64,000 nucleotides of DNA, taken from Hypsibius dujardini. Its lineage: Eukaryota; Tardigrada; Eutardigrada; Parachela; Hypsibiidae. Below, in pieces: positions 12,848 through 25,112 of this stretch; positions within the stretch are counted from its first letter, which is position 1; the number at the start of each line of letters is the position of its first letter. The translations under genes were made by a program, and so were the position numbers. The stretch lies in contig LRSR01008470.1 in NCBI GenBank assembly GCA_001579985.1, forward strand, positions 1 to 64,000, written 5' to 3'. The notes beneath the pieces were generated by a model. That model saw only the letters and a program-made list of their open reading frames with translations, had not been told where the DNA came from and ran no database searches.

Positions 12848-15252
12848 ATGGATCCTAATCGGCCATGGCTATCCGGTCGCCCGCCGTCATCGGCTTATCC
12901 CGGACGGCTTCCCGTCACTGGACCCCTTCCGGTCGCCTTACCCGGACTGGAGATCCATCACCGTGACCCCCGATTCGTCCGACAGCCGCCGCACAGCAGC
13001 GATGAATCGGACGAGTTCCCGTTGCCGACCTACGAGGAGACCTGGTCCGATGCGTACTCAGAGAACCTTTCGCGCGTGTCGATGCCGTTCGAACCGCTGC
13101 CACCACCACCACCACCAGAAACGACGTCTGTCCACCGCAGTAACGGATCTCGTAGCAGTGGCGATATTTCTGGACCGCCTTTTCACTTGACCACTCTTCC
13201 GACACTTCAGCCAAATGACCGCCGTTCATCGTCTTCTTCCGATTTGCATAATGGCGCGCCTGTTCCTCCGCCGGTTGAAGTCGTTGTTCCACCGACAAGT
13301 ACGAAGCCGCAGCTTGAGACAGGCAGGCAGGCAGGCAGGCAGGCAGACAGGCAGACAGACAGGCAAAATTACAGTTAACATGACTTGTTTCTTTTTCTCA
13401 GGTCCGACATTGGCGGTCCCGCCTGTTCAGCCCCGCAAACCATCGGAGACACCGTCGTCGAAGGATAAGAAGAAGAAGAAAGGTGGCTTCTTTGGTAAGG
13501 CGCCAAAGGCCAGACGCAGGAAGAGCAAACCTTTCCTCGCGGGGATCGCGACCGCCCAACCTAGAACGAGTTCAGACGGAGTTCTACTAATACCTCGGGC
13601 GTTGGGTTCTGGGAGTACTCGTTCGAGGTCTGGTAGCACAAGCCTGTCGGGCTCTTCGGAAAGCGGTTCCGGCTCTGGGACTGGTAGTGGTTCTAGCTAC
13701 ACAGGCACCACAACAACGACTTCGTCTTCGGACTCAGAGAGTTCCTATGATAGCGATGATGACTACTACCGACCGTTCCTCGACCATTTGGATGAAGAAA
13801 TGCAGGAATCATTGCGGGATGGGTACAGTCTGTCTGTCTGACTGTATGCCAATTTTGTTTTCATACATACTGGCCTGTTTGTTTGTGTGCCTGTCAGCCT
13901 GTCTGTCTATCCGATGATCTCATTGTCTGTGTGTCTGTCTCTCAATATGCTTGCCTGGCTTTATATCTCCATGCGCATTATTCGATATTACTGCCTTTCC
14001 GCATGTCTGTATTGTGCTTGTCTGCAATGGTTTGGATCCGAGACTGCATTATACGTTATTAATTTGTCGCTGTTGTTTTCAGAGAAGATTTCGATTACAT
14101 CGGTCTGGTTGCCCATCCAACCGCGGGTCAGGAAGAGAGCAAGCTTAAGGACAACTTGGACGCTATGAAAGACATTGTGCGTAGGGTGAAAGATCAGCCA
14201 TGGCGAATGCGACGGAAGCTGAAACTTTTCCGGTAAGACACACACAGACAGCGTGCCGGGACAAATTCCTTTCGGCAGATTCCAGACTTCCGTTGAGCAA
14301 TTAAATGAAGTCATCGCATATTGACAGACTCGGTCATGTTTATATCGAACGTTACGAAGGGAGACTGTCCGCGGGAAGGGCCAACGTGGCGTTCGTGGGC
14401 AAGGTGAGGTGTCAAAGAGCGGGCTAAATACTCGTTCTGGGTCCTCTGGTTCTACTGAGTCTGAGGAGTCTGACGACGTCTCATTTAATTTTCATTCAGT
14501 GTTCTTTATATATTTACATAGTTCTTCAAACTTCTGCGAAGGAACTTGGACAACCTGTTTGCCCTCCTGATGCCGTGGGAGGAACGAATCAAGAGCATTG
14601 AAAATCGATTCGGCTCCGCTGCGGCGTCTTACTTCATTCTGCTACGGTACACATGCACATGTCGTTGAGAAAACAACAGTAAACACGCAAATTGTAACAT
14701 ATGTAGGCGGAATACACACCGGCAGAGAAATACAGGAGACAGACACACAGACACAGACAGGCGCGTTGACAGACAGGCACACATATAGGCATGCAGAACG
14801 ACACAATAGCTATACTTTACAGCAGACGGAAGCTAATAATGATGAATGACTCGGACTTAACTGTTTTCATGGCAGATGGATTATCGGTGTGAATGTGCTG
14901 CAGACCTTGTTCATCGTCGGGTTCGTCATGGTCCCGCACATCATTTTCGGCGATAAAGATGACACCACCTTTCGCACCACTATGACTACTAAGGAAGTGA
15001 AGAATGGCCTGGAATGGGACACCATCTACCACTACGCTGGTTACATGCTTTACACGCCAATATACTACGGCTACTACGGGGACGAAAAGAAATACAGTTT
15101 TGGTTATCGACTTCCCTTGGCGTATTTCGTCACGACTGTGGCCATTTTTGTCCACAGCTATTGGGTTGTCCTCTCAAAGTAATGAATAATGTCTCTGCCT
15201 TGTTTGCTTAACTGTCCGTACGCTTGTTTGTTTGTTTGTTTGTTTGACTGTT

Positions 15253-15300
<48 letters not shown>

Positions 15301-18300
15301 GGTCTGCATGCCTGTCTGCCTGCCCGCATGTCTGTCTGTCTACTCGCCTCTTTGCTTGATTGCTTCCTTATCTGACTGTAAATCTCTGTTATCTGTGATT
15401 GTGTGTCTGCCTGCCTGCCTGATACCTATGTCTCTGGCTTTCAGCATATAGGTCAAACCACGTGTTTACTTGTCTGTTTTTAGAATGGCTACGAATGTCC
15501 GAGAAGGAACTGGAAGCGGTGGCAGCGATCAATATGTTTTCAGCACTCGCTCCTACTGCAGCTGGGACTACATGATCGCCAACCGCGATACGGGAGACAA
15601 CAAAGTGGCTGCCGTGAGCCGTTCCTTCAAGGAACTGATCCTCGATGAGCATCACAAGGGCCGGGAGGAGAACAAATGGATGCGTCTATTTCTTCGCATC
15701 CTAGCTTGGATCATCACAGGACTACTATTGGCACTGAGTGTCTGGATTCTCATGCAAGTGATGGAGTGGAAGAGGAACTTCAAAGACCCCAATCCGACTT
15801 TCTTCCAGTCGAACATTCAGTCCCTGTCGTTGAAGGGCATCGGAATGGTCTTTCCGGAAATGTTTGAAAGGTTGGAGCATTTGGAGGAATTCCATCCGCT
15901 GACGGCCTTGAGGGTCCACTTAACGAGGTACACCCGAATTCGAAACTTTAAATGGTGAATTTGTGAAGTGTGATGCCTTGTTGTACTTCGTACACAGAAT
16001 AACGATGCTGAATTTGCTAACGAATTATGCCTTGATTAACACCTGGATTATTGAAGCCAACGAAATGGTACGAACTGTGAAGACAACGACAGAGATAAAG
16101 CCAGGCAGACAGATGTTCAATCGGGCTGAGACACGGGCAGGGAATAAGACAGATACAGGCAGACAGACGGACAGACAGATAGAGTTGAAAATATGTTCAT
16201 CATTTTTAGTACCACGAGTCCACTCATGCAAAGGCAGCTTTCCCCTGGATCTGGAATGCAACTTATTACCCGCGTCCGACGGACTGGGAGACGCAGACTT
16301 TCGATCCCAACTCACATGGTGCCGCCGGTGGCCACGGAGCACCAGCTGGAGATCACGGCGAATCAGCCAATCAAGGTCACGGAGCTCCTGCCGCTGGCCA
16401 CGGTGAACCGGCCTCCGGTGGACATGGGGCTCCAGTTGCAACCGCTGGTCATGCTGCCCCGGTTGCCGCCGGTCACGGTGCAGCTGCATCATCTGAAGGC
16501 CACGCAGCTCCAGCCACAGGCAGTTAGTGTTGCCTTAATCAAATGATATAGAGCCAAACGTTTAAAGCAAATTTACGCTTTATAGTGATTCAATAATATA
16601 TTTAATAGTACTTTTTACTGGAATTAAGATGTGACATCAATAAAAATAATTTTTGCTAAATCTTGTAAAATATTTTAAATATTACATAGCCCCTTATTCC
16701 TTCTTCTTCACATTTGCAGACAGTCATGGCGCTCCCGTTGCCAATGGTCATGGGCAGCCACAGCCTTCGTCTGGCGAACGCGTGACCACCTCTCCGAACG
16801 CCCACGGTGCAGTTCCAGCAAATGGACACGGAGGTGCCCCGGAAACAGCGATCCACGCACCACCTCCGACCACGAACCACGACGTCATGCCTGAAGGCCG
16901 GACTACCCATGGTCCTCCCCCACCCGCACTGACTCTTCGGAAACCGGACTTCTCGTTGGGTGTGAACGACCCTTTTGGGTCGCTTAGTTCGAGCCATATC
17001 AAACCGCTTGACACTGTTCACGGGACGGTCAGCGATCACGGGGTTCCTTCAGACAGCCATGGAGGTGTTCCTTCTGACATCCATGCGGCTAGTGGAGATG
17101 GACATTCCGATCACGTGACCACGACTACGACCGAGGTTCCGGAAGTGTACGACGCTACTACGCTGATCAATGAAGCCGTTAGCGATGGGGTACCTCCGGT
17201 GTTTAACCGGCCTCCAAATGGTGTCACCAATATCCCAGGTAATGGCTGCACAGATGTGTCCGAAAGCTACATGGACCTCAAGAAAATTAATTTAATAAAA
17301 TCGGATACATTTCATTTAAATAATCTTTTTTCTTTAGATTTTCACTTAAGCTATTTAGTTGTTATTTAAGTTGGACTTAATTTAAGTTTTCATTGTTGAG
17401 CGTTTCGATTTAATTCATCCTTTGTCAACATAAATATATAGTTGTTCAGATGATTAAAAACCAAACTATATTTTCTCCAACACGTGATGATTTATGGCAC
17501 GCAAAATAAGGTCTAACAATCTTATTACAAGGTGGGAATTTCCGACCGCCCATGGAAGATCCCAATGCGACCCATCGAACATATTCCTTTGTGCCTCGCA
17601 CGACGGCGTACGTCAATACCTGGCCGACCTTGCCGATAATCACGCGGCCACCGACCACTCCGGCTCCGCCTCGGACCACCACAGAGCCTATTATTACTAT
17701 CGAAAAATTGAAGTCCTTCTGTTGGGAGAATAAAGTTGCCTTTGAGGGACTGGAGAATTTGGTCACAGAGTCGATTACCGGGGTGTTGGAGGTGATTGTG
17801 GTGGAACTCCTGCGCGATGCTTTTGTGAGATTTATGGCGAAGTGTTGGTTTTGGGACTTGGAGACGGTGCCGGGTTACGCGCAGTTCCGCATCTCGGAGA
17901 ATGTTCTCGGGTTGATCGTCGGTCAGCAAATGACTTGGTGCGCTGTCTGTCTGTCTGTCTGTCTATCATTTTTGCGTCAGCGATTTCGAGTCTGCTATTA
18001 CATCGGTCATGGGTTTCTTTCTAGGATTGCATTCTTCTTCGCACCTGCATTGATTCCCATCAACCTGACCCGACTCCTCTTCCTCATGTACTTCCGCAGC
18101 TGGGTCACCCACGTGTGCTGCGTACCGCCGGAGACAATGTTCAATACAGGAAAAGGCAATAACTTTTACTTCTTTATCCTACTGCTGATGCTGTTTGTGT
18201 CGACCCTTTTCATCGGCTATACCGTCTTCTTCCTGAGTCCGTCTTGGCAGTGTGGACCTTTCAGGTATGTTTGGTTTAATAAACCATGAGAACCATCGCA

Positions 18301-18893
18301 GTACACAATGCGAAATGCACCCTCATTCACTTAACGTTATAGTCAGTACAAGTTCATCTACGAAGTCACCGTGGACTCTATTGGGAAGGTCCCTGCTCTG
18401 GTCACTCAAATCACAAACTACCTTTCGTCGCCGGCTCTCATCGTTCCTATTGTCTTGATGTTGGCGTAAGTGCGCACACGTACCTGACAAATACTTTGGC
18501 AATGAAGTACCGGACCAGTGATTTTTTTCATTTTTAGAATTATCATTTTCTACTTGATAACAGTGCGGATGGCTCTGGTCAAGCACACCAAAGACCTCAA
18601 GCGGACGCTGGAAATTGTAGGCTAATAAAATGTTATGGCTGAATGAATGGACGGTGAAAATATACATTATATGTGTATACGCATTGTAGGAACGGACAGA
18701 AGAACGGCGGAAAATGCTGGCTCAGTTGGAGGAAAAGAAGAAACGTGCTCAGCAGAAGCTATTGGGGGCAACAAACGTCACGGGAGAAGACCTTCAAGTG
18801 ACCATTGAACAGGCTAATGAAAACAGTACGCAAATGCAAACGCAGACTGAAATTCTGCTTCTCTATGTTACTGTGTGTCTATGTAGCTGTGCC

Positions 18894-18933
<40 letters not shown>

Positions 18934-19785
18934 AGTCTGTCGGACTGCCTGCCTGCGTTCCTGTCTGCCTGTCTACCTCATTGTTTGTTGGTCCGTCTTT
19001 CCGTCTGCCGGTAAGTTTATCTGTCTACCTCGGTGTTTGCCTCTTAGTACTTAGTACCTCCACGATTTTAAGGGTGGGTGTAGCCCCGCGCACCCCTGAT
19101 AGACTGTACGTGACGTCACAGATTTATTTCCGTTCATCAACGGCCGACTTCGGCCCGCCGAAAGCGCAGTGAAACCAGTGAACACAAGTTGGACCGGGGG
19201 TTCAGTAATTTACTTGTAGGGCAAAAAGCCCACCCTTAAAATCGTGGCAGTACAGTATGTTTGTCATTCTCTGTTTCAGCAAAAAGTTTACTGGACAAAA
19301 TGCAGAACCGCGGTTTCCCGCCGGAAGAAAACCCCGGACCGAGTATCGTTCAACGCCGCAAAAGCTCCTTATTTCGTGCGGGCGAACCACCACCTTCGCT
19401 TAAATCGGCGGCTCAGACGGTCATTGTGATGAACGGAGTCGCCCGTCGCCTTTCCCAGCTGTCTGATGCCGCGGCACCGAAACCGACTCCCGCAGTCACA
19501 CCGCAGGCGGAACCAGCAAGTACCGTTTCGTCGAGTGTTCTCTTATCGGCGAAAGTGGCTCGCTCGAAAGAAAAGTTCAAGCGGAAACGGAAGAATATGC
19601 CTCCGGTAATGGAAACGGAGGAAACCGTCACGGAGACCGTGATTGATATGCAGGATATCGAGGATGAGGTGGTGCGGAATGCTTCACCCACTGCTGAGGA
19701 GGAGGTTGTGAATCTCTCAGAGAGGAATTCTCCCGCTCGGAATGAGAGGGCAGCGCCGGACTCGGAGAGTATCAGAACCGCCTGA
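12848..19785 (+). CDS. Transmembrane channel-like (TMC) protein
   Basis: TMC/anoctamin-fold membrane protein; family members form mechanosensory or leak cation channels. Exons: 12848-13298, 13402-13822, 14083-14232, 14328-14403, 14522-14646, 14876-15178, 15484-15927, 15998-16067, 16210-16522, 16720-17238, 17532-17937, 18025-18264, 18343-18465, 18538-18616, 18690-18825, 19280-19785; all in phase, about 1453 aa. Pro/Ser-rich and Lys-rich cytoplasmic N-terminus, then LMPWEERIKSIENRFGS and RWIIGVN as in TMC1, CSWDYMI, DNK, and a series of hydrophobic helices. The TMC signature begins CWENKV (about 1020), followed by CWFWDLE, IAFFFAPALIPINLTRL and NNFYF. Between about residues 680 and 1018 lies an unusually long Gly/His/Pro/Thr-rich insert. 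The C-terminal tail is basic then acidic and contains ENPGP. The end of exon 1 could alternatively be 13373, which would translate a microsatellite. TMC paralogue not assigned. Confidence 0.92.
13318..13366. repeat. (CAGG)n/(CAGA)n simple repeat
   Basis: Sits between two possible donor sites ending TMC exon 1 (13299 and 13374). It is intronic if the first is used. It encodes Gly-Arg-Gln-Ala/Asp-Arg-Gln-Thr residues in frame if the second is used. Confidence 0.85.
15224..15305. repeat. (TTTG)n-(CTGT)n simple repeat
   Basis: TTTG units followed by about ten CTGT units, in TMC intron 6. Confidence 0.9.
18892..18940. repeat. (CTGT)n simple repeat
   Basis: About eleven CTGT units in TMC intron 15, about 120 bases upstream of the inverted-repeat element at 19057. 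Confidence 0.9.
19057..19250. mobile_element. MITE-like element, 194 bp, TA target duplication
   Basis: Terminal inverted repeats of about 24 bases: left CCTCCACGATTTTAAGGGTG, right (reverse complement) CTGCCACGATTTTAAGGGTG, differing at two of the first 22 positions. Both ends are flanked by TA (19055-19056 and 19251-19252), the target preference of Tc1/mariner-type transposons. It has no coding capacity. It lies in the last TMC intron, ending only 29 bases before the final exon, so it supplies sequence close to the branch point/acceptor. Confidence 0.8.
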
Positions 19786-19864
19786 ATGAATACGTTCGAA
19801 TTTATAAGCCACTTGAACAGTCGACGTTATAGAAAAGTTACGAGATGAGATGACAACGAAACCA

Positions 19865-19870
19865 AATAAA
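19865..19870 (+). terminator. Polyadenylation signal AATAAA, TMC gene
   Basis: Canonical AATAAA 80 bases after the TMC stop codon, in the right orientation and distance for 3'-end formation. Confidence 0.6.
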
Positions 19871-19940
19871 AATATTTTCGAACAGGTGTGCTCGTTTTTA
19901 GCCTATTTGCAGGCTTGCTAACTTTCTGTTCCTTTGATAT

Positions 19941-20170
19941 CGCAGTTGTTCGTTTGTCAAACTGTTCGTTCAACGAGTTTTCCTCTGCTAATCCGGTTGT
20001 TCGTTTGTCAAGCTGTTCGTTCGGCGGAGTTTGTTCCTTTTCTAACTGGCAGTTCGTTTTTGAAGCTGTTCGTTCAACGGATTTTTTCCTTAGCTAACTC
20101 AGTTGCTCGTTTGCCAAACTGTTCGTTTAACGAGTGTGTTCCTTTTTAGTCATTTCCTAACCGAGTTGTT
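19941..20170. repeat. Degenerate tandem repeat, 51-63-base units
   Basis: At least four units built around GTTGTTCGTTTGTCAAACTG and TTCGTTCAACGAGT, then a T-rich part with CTAACT/CTAATC. Weaker GTTCGTT words continue to about 20310. It fills most of the 620-base space between the TMC stop and the eIF3B start codon, so it overlaps the eIF3B promoter region. Confidence 0.8.
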
Positions 20171-20405
20171 CGTATTCGTAACTTGTCAGACCAAGTACTG
20201 ATCTAATTGTTCGTTTATTAATTATATGTTCCTTTATTAGTGCTTTAGTTAACATATATGTTCGATTTCTAACCCGTTTGCTAAACTGTTCGTTCGTTCG
20301 TTAGCTCATCTGTTCAATTGGTTTGAGGCGTCACAAATAACCGAGAAATGCATTAAAAAAGATTTAAAATATTTTTTCTTGTCATCCCTGCCTGTACTTG
20401 CAATC

Positions 20406-23400
20406 ATGGACCCCCGAAAGCGCTCTTCCGCTTCGCGATCCGACACCCACCATCATGGTGGACACTACGAAAACGGCGCTGACTACCGCGATCCTCCCGG
20501 CTACGTGGATGACATCAAAGATGACGGTAAGAGGGAAGGAATGAGCAGCCACGTCGTCGTCGCTGTCGTCGGGGTCCCCGCTTCCGCACTCTTCTGCATC
20601 CATCCGCACTACTTCGCCGCAAGCAAATTTCAATTTTGACATGTGCTTGCCTTTTCAGAATTGATGGCGGACATCTTGAAGGAAGAGCCGGGCAAGAGTG
20701 CGGGCATGGAGTCGGTGATCATCATCGACGGCCTCCCGGTCGTGCCAGCGGAGCAGAAAGACCGCCAGGAGAAACTGAAGAACGTGGTGCGGAAATTGAT
20801 TATCCAGCACACAAAGTGCACGCAGAGCGACTTTTTGGAGGAGGTCTACCCGGTGGAGGAGGACGGCTCTACGAAAGGGTGAGAAGAACTTATCAAGAGA
20901 GTTGCTTGTGCGAACGGTTGATTGATTGTTGATTGATTGGATGTGCACTTTACGAGTTTCAGTGGGCTGATTGATCTATTGGCTTGTCATGGACTTGAGC
21001 GTGCAACCATCCGCTTGATTGATGGATTGGCATGTTTGTTGCAATAATTTATTTATTTGTTTTCCTTAAATTTAGAGCTCTTGTGGTGAGAAATGTTTTC
21101 GGAAGTCTTTCTAAAGTAATGCCAACATAGAATGATTGGTTTTATTTTCCTTAGAAGATAATTTTTAGTATATTCCTGCCTAAAATCAAATTTTAGTGGC
21201 ATATGGATTTGGAATTTGAAGCAACATAGTTTATCGACCGTGATCTAAACACAGTACACTGTACACTGTACAGTTGTACATTCACACAGACGAAATTCTT
21301 TTACGAAATCACTCATTCATTTTACTCAAATTCGAATGATGTTGTTTCGCTTGCGGAAAGTTGCAAGCACATGTTGTTTAATTGCTGCTTTGTTTGTAGA
21401 TGATTGATTGATTTATGTCATTCCATTTATGCATTTGTGTTTCCTCTGTTCGTTAGTCAGTTGATTGATTGACTGTTTGATTTCAGATTCGCCTTTTTCG
21501 AGTTCACGGAGCCGGAGTTTGCAAAGTTGGCCATCCAGGGCATGAACGGCTACAAATTTGACAAGCAGCACACACTAGCGGTAGACTTGTTCATCGATTT
21601 CGACAAGTACGCCAGCTATCCCGACGAGTGGGAGGAGCCGGCCGTCCGACCCTTCAAAGAGCATGTACGATTCAGTTGATTGATTCAGTGATCGATAGCA
21701 GCAAGCTGACGGTGTTATATTTTTCAATTTCTAGGGTAATCTGCGCTACTGGTTGGAATCAGAGGACTGCTACGACCAGTACCTACTGATCTACGGATCG
21801 CACTCGGGGTGCGAGGAAGCTGCAGTGTATGCCAACACGCCGGTCGAGCCAACGCAGCTTGAACACCGTGATGTGAGTACAGGCACTCCTCGTTCGACTG
21901 CCAGGCAGACAGGCAGGCAGTAAAAAATTATCGAGAGAAGTGCATACAGTCACTGTAACAGGTTGACAACTCGAGGCCAGCAGATAGCCTTGCAACTGGC
22001 ATGTAGATGAACTTGCCCGACAGAGTTTCAGGCAGACAGACAGTTGAACAGACAGGAAAATAGTCACACAGGTAGACAGACATGCAGACACATACAAACA
22101 GTCGAACAGACAGACAGGCATATAGACAGACAACCAGACAGTAGAACAGGCAGACATCCTGACAGAAGGATGGGTGGGGTGAAATTAGAGACCCATTGAC
22201 AGACAGACCAGTCAGACAGAAAGGCAGAGAGGCATACATAGATACCGGCTAACGCTAACTGACTTAAACAGTCCAGCATGTAGGCACTAGGCAGATAGGG
22301 TAAATTAGATAATTGGTCAAACATGCAACGAGAGAGGCACCATCAGGCGGCCATAAGTCCGGACGAACACTACTTTTCACACTGCCCTTACGCATTCAAT
22401 CAATCAAGCACATGGTAGCGGCTCACGAATGGTCACCTTTTTTACTCCTTCAGCACTGGACCGATTATCAAGCCATCTGGTCTCCCCTCGGCACCTACCT
22501 GGCCACGTTCCATCAAAAAGGTCTCGCCCTTTGGGGCGGGAAGGAGCACAAGCAAATTACTCGGTTTGCCCATCAACACGTATCGGATGCCATGTTCTCC
22601 CCGAAAGAACGGTAGGGAAGCCCTGATTCATCAGTTTCTGACTTAATTTAAATATGTTTTCCATTTCTTATCTCTTGTTTACTATGTACTATACGTGCGC
22701 CGTGGGTCATTTTTAGGTACATTCTAACTATCCGACCCAAGCCTGACTTTCTGCCGGTGGACGATCAGTCGATGATCCTGTGGGACGTCGTCACGTCGGC
22801 CAAGAAGAAGGCCTTCTCGTGGGATTCCAAGGAGCGACCATCAGCCTCGTCTGTCAAGTAAAAACAACGTCTGCCGATTAATTCTTTGTTATTAGTAGTA
22901 CACTGCAAATTATTGCACAGGTGGAGCCCAGATGAAAACTTTTTCGGTCTGATGTCCAAGGATGCCATCAACATCTACGAAACCGAGGTAGAGACATTTT
23001 GCCTGACTAACTGTCCTGGCTTATCTATCTTGTCTAGTTGTCGATATTTTTGTTACATAGAGAATTGTCTCTGTTTTGCTGGCGTAAGAGTTGCATGTCT
23101 GTCTATTAAGTCATCCATCTGCTTGCTTGTCTTTGAAGTCATCTGCCTGCCTGCCTGCCTGCCTGATTTGTGTATTTATTAAGCATTCCGTCTCTCTGTA
23201 TCTTTATGTATTGAGTTGAGTTGTGTACCTGCTTAGTTTCTGGGAAGTTCCTTGAATTCCTTGTCAATCTTTCTGTGTGATCAATTATCTGCCTAGTGGT
23301 TGGCTCTGGCTGGGGAGCTCTGTCGCGAAATCTCAGTTCTTTCCCCCATTTACAGACATTCGGTCTGCAAAACAAGAAGAGCCACTCGATCCCCGGTCTG

Positions 23401-25067
23401 GCGGACTTCACCTGGTCGCCCACGCAAAATTATCTGGCGTACTGGGTCAAGGAGATCACCGACATCCCGGCCCGGCTGGGCCTGATGGACGTGACCAGCC
23501 GCACGGACGTCCGCTCCAAACAGCTCTTCAGCGTGACCGACTGCCAGTTCTACTGGCAGAAGAACGGCGAGTACATGGCCGTCAAGGTCAACCGTTACAA
23601 GCACATCAAACGAGGCAAAGGACCGAACGCCCCGGTGGAGTACGCTGGCCTCTACTACAATTTGGAGATTTTCGTCCTCACTACCAAGAAGGAGGTGCCG
23701 GTGGAGTCAGTGGAAATTCGCGGTACGGGAATGAATTGGGTGCTTTGTGACATGAGTTAGACAGACAGACATGCAGGCAGATTAACACATAGACAGAATT
23801 TCGAAGAATTTCAGGCACCAGGTACGACGGACTAACAATTAAGACCACTAGCTGACAAGAGTTTTACTTTTTAAGACATTGTACATGACAACCTGACAAG
23901 CAGTCATGCAAACAGACAGTCTTACAGGTGCACTTGGCGATACGCAATATATTCTACGTAGGCGGACTGACCTTTTAACATAATCTTGTTTTTACTACTT
24001 CGTAGATCCCATCATCGACATTGCCTGGGAGCCGAACGGTAACAAGTTGGTCGTCCTGACTGTGGCTGAATCCGTGACGTCTGTCAGCTTCTACAGCGGC
24101 CGCCTAGATCATAAGTTCGAGTTGATCAGTAAGAACACACTTTCTGTGGCATTTCCCGCATTTTTTCTAATGTAAATTTTCCTGACATGATCTGTCTATT
24201 GCGACTGTTTAGAGAAAATTCCGTTGAGACATAAGGTGGATCGGATTTCGTGGTCGCCGATGGGCCAGTTTGTCGTTCTCCACACCTCCGCGAGGTACGA
24301 GTCGCATGAAAATTGTTAGCAAGGGGTGGTTAAATTGTTCTAATGTTTTTTGAATTGTGCAGTTCCAGTGTGGGCTACCTTGTCTTCATTGACACGGCGG
24401 ACTTGTCTATCCTGGCTGATGTGGAGCACTTTGTCCTCTCTGAGGTGCAGTGGGATCCGACGGGTCGGTACTTGACAGCCATTACCATGGGCAACAACAA
24501 GGTAATCTAACCTCTTGGTCAAGTCTGCGTATTTGCTGATCCGTCTCGTTGACTCTGTGTTTGTAGATTTCCTTGTCTGTCAGTCCGATTGTCTGTTTGT
24601 TTGTCTGTCTCTTCTGTCCGTCTGTCTGTCTGTCTTTTCTGTCTGTCTGTCTGTTTATCTGTCTTGTCTGTTTATCTCTCTGTCTGTCTGGCAAGTTAGC
24701 CGTGGGATTGATTCACTGCTGGTTGTTTGTCGCTATCTGTCAGTCCTCTTCTGGATTTCTCTGTCCGTACTCTCTTTTGAAATATTATTTCGACTGGGTT
24801 AACAATTTTTCTCTCATCTGATATAGAAAGACAACGGCTACACCTTGTACTCCTTCCAAGGCCGCTACGTCCGCAACGAAAAAGTGGAAGGTCTGTCCAT
24901 GTTCACGTGGCGTCCGCGACCGCCCACTCTGCTTTCGCTGGAGAAGCAGAAGGAGATCAAGAAGAATCTGAAGAAATACACGCCTGAGTTCGAAGCCAGA
25001 GATAAGATGCTGCTGAACAAGGCTTCCAAGGTTCGTGCAGCATGCTGACAGGACAGGACAGGCAGGC

Positions 25068-25112
<45 letters not shown>

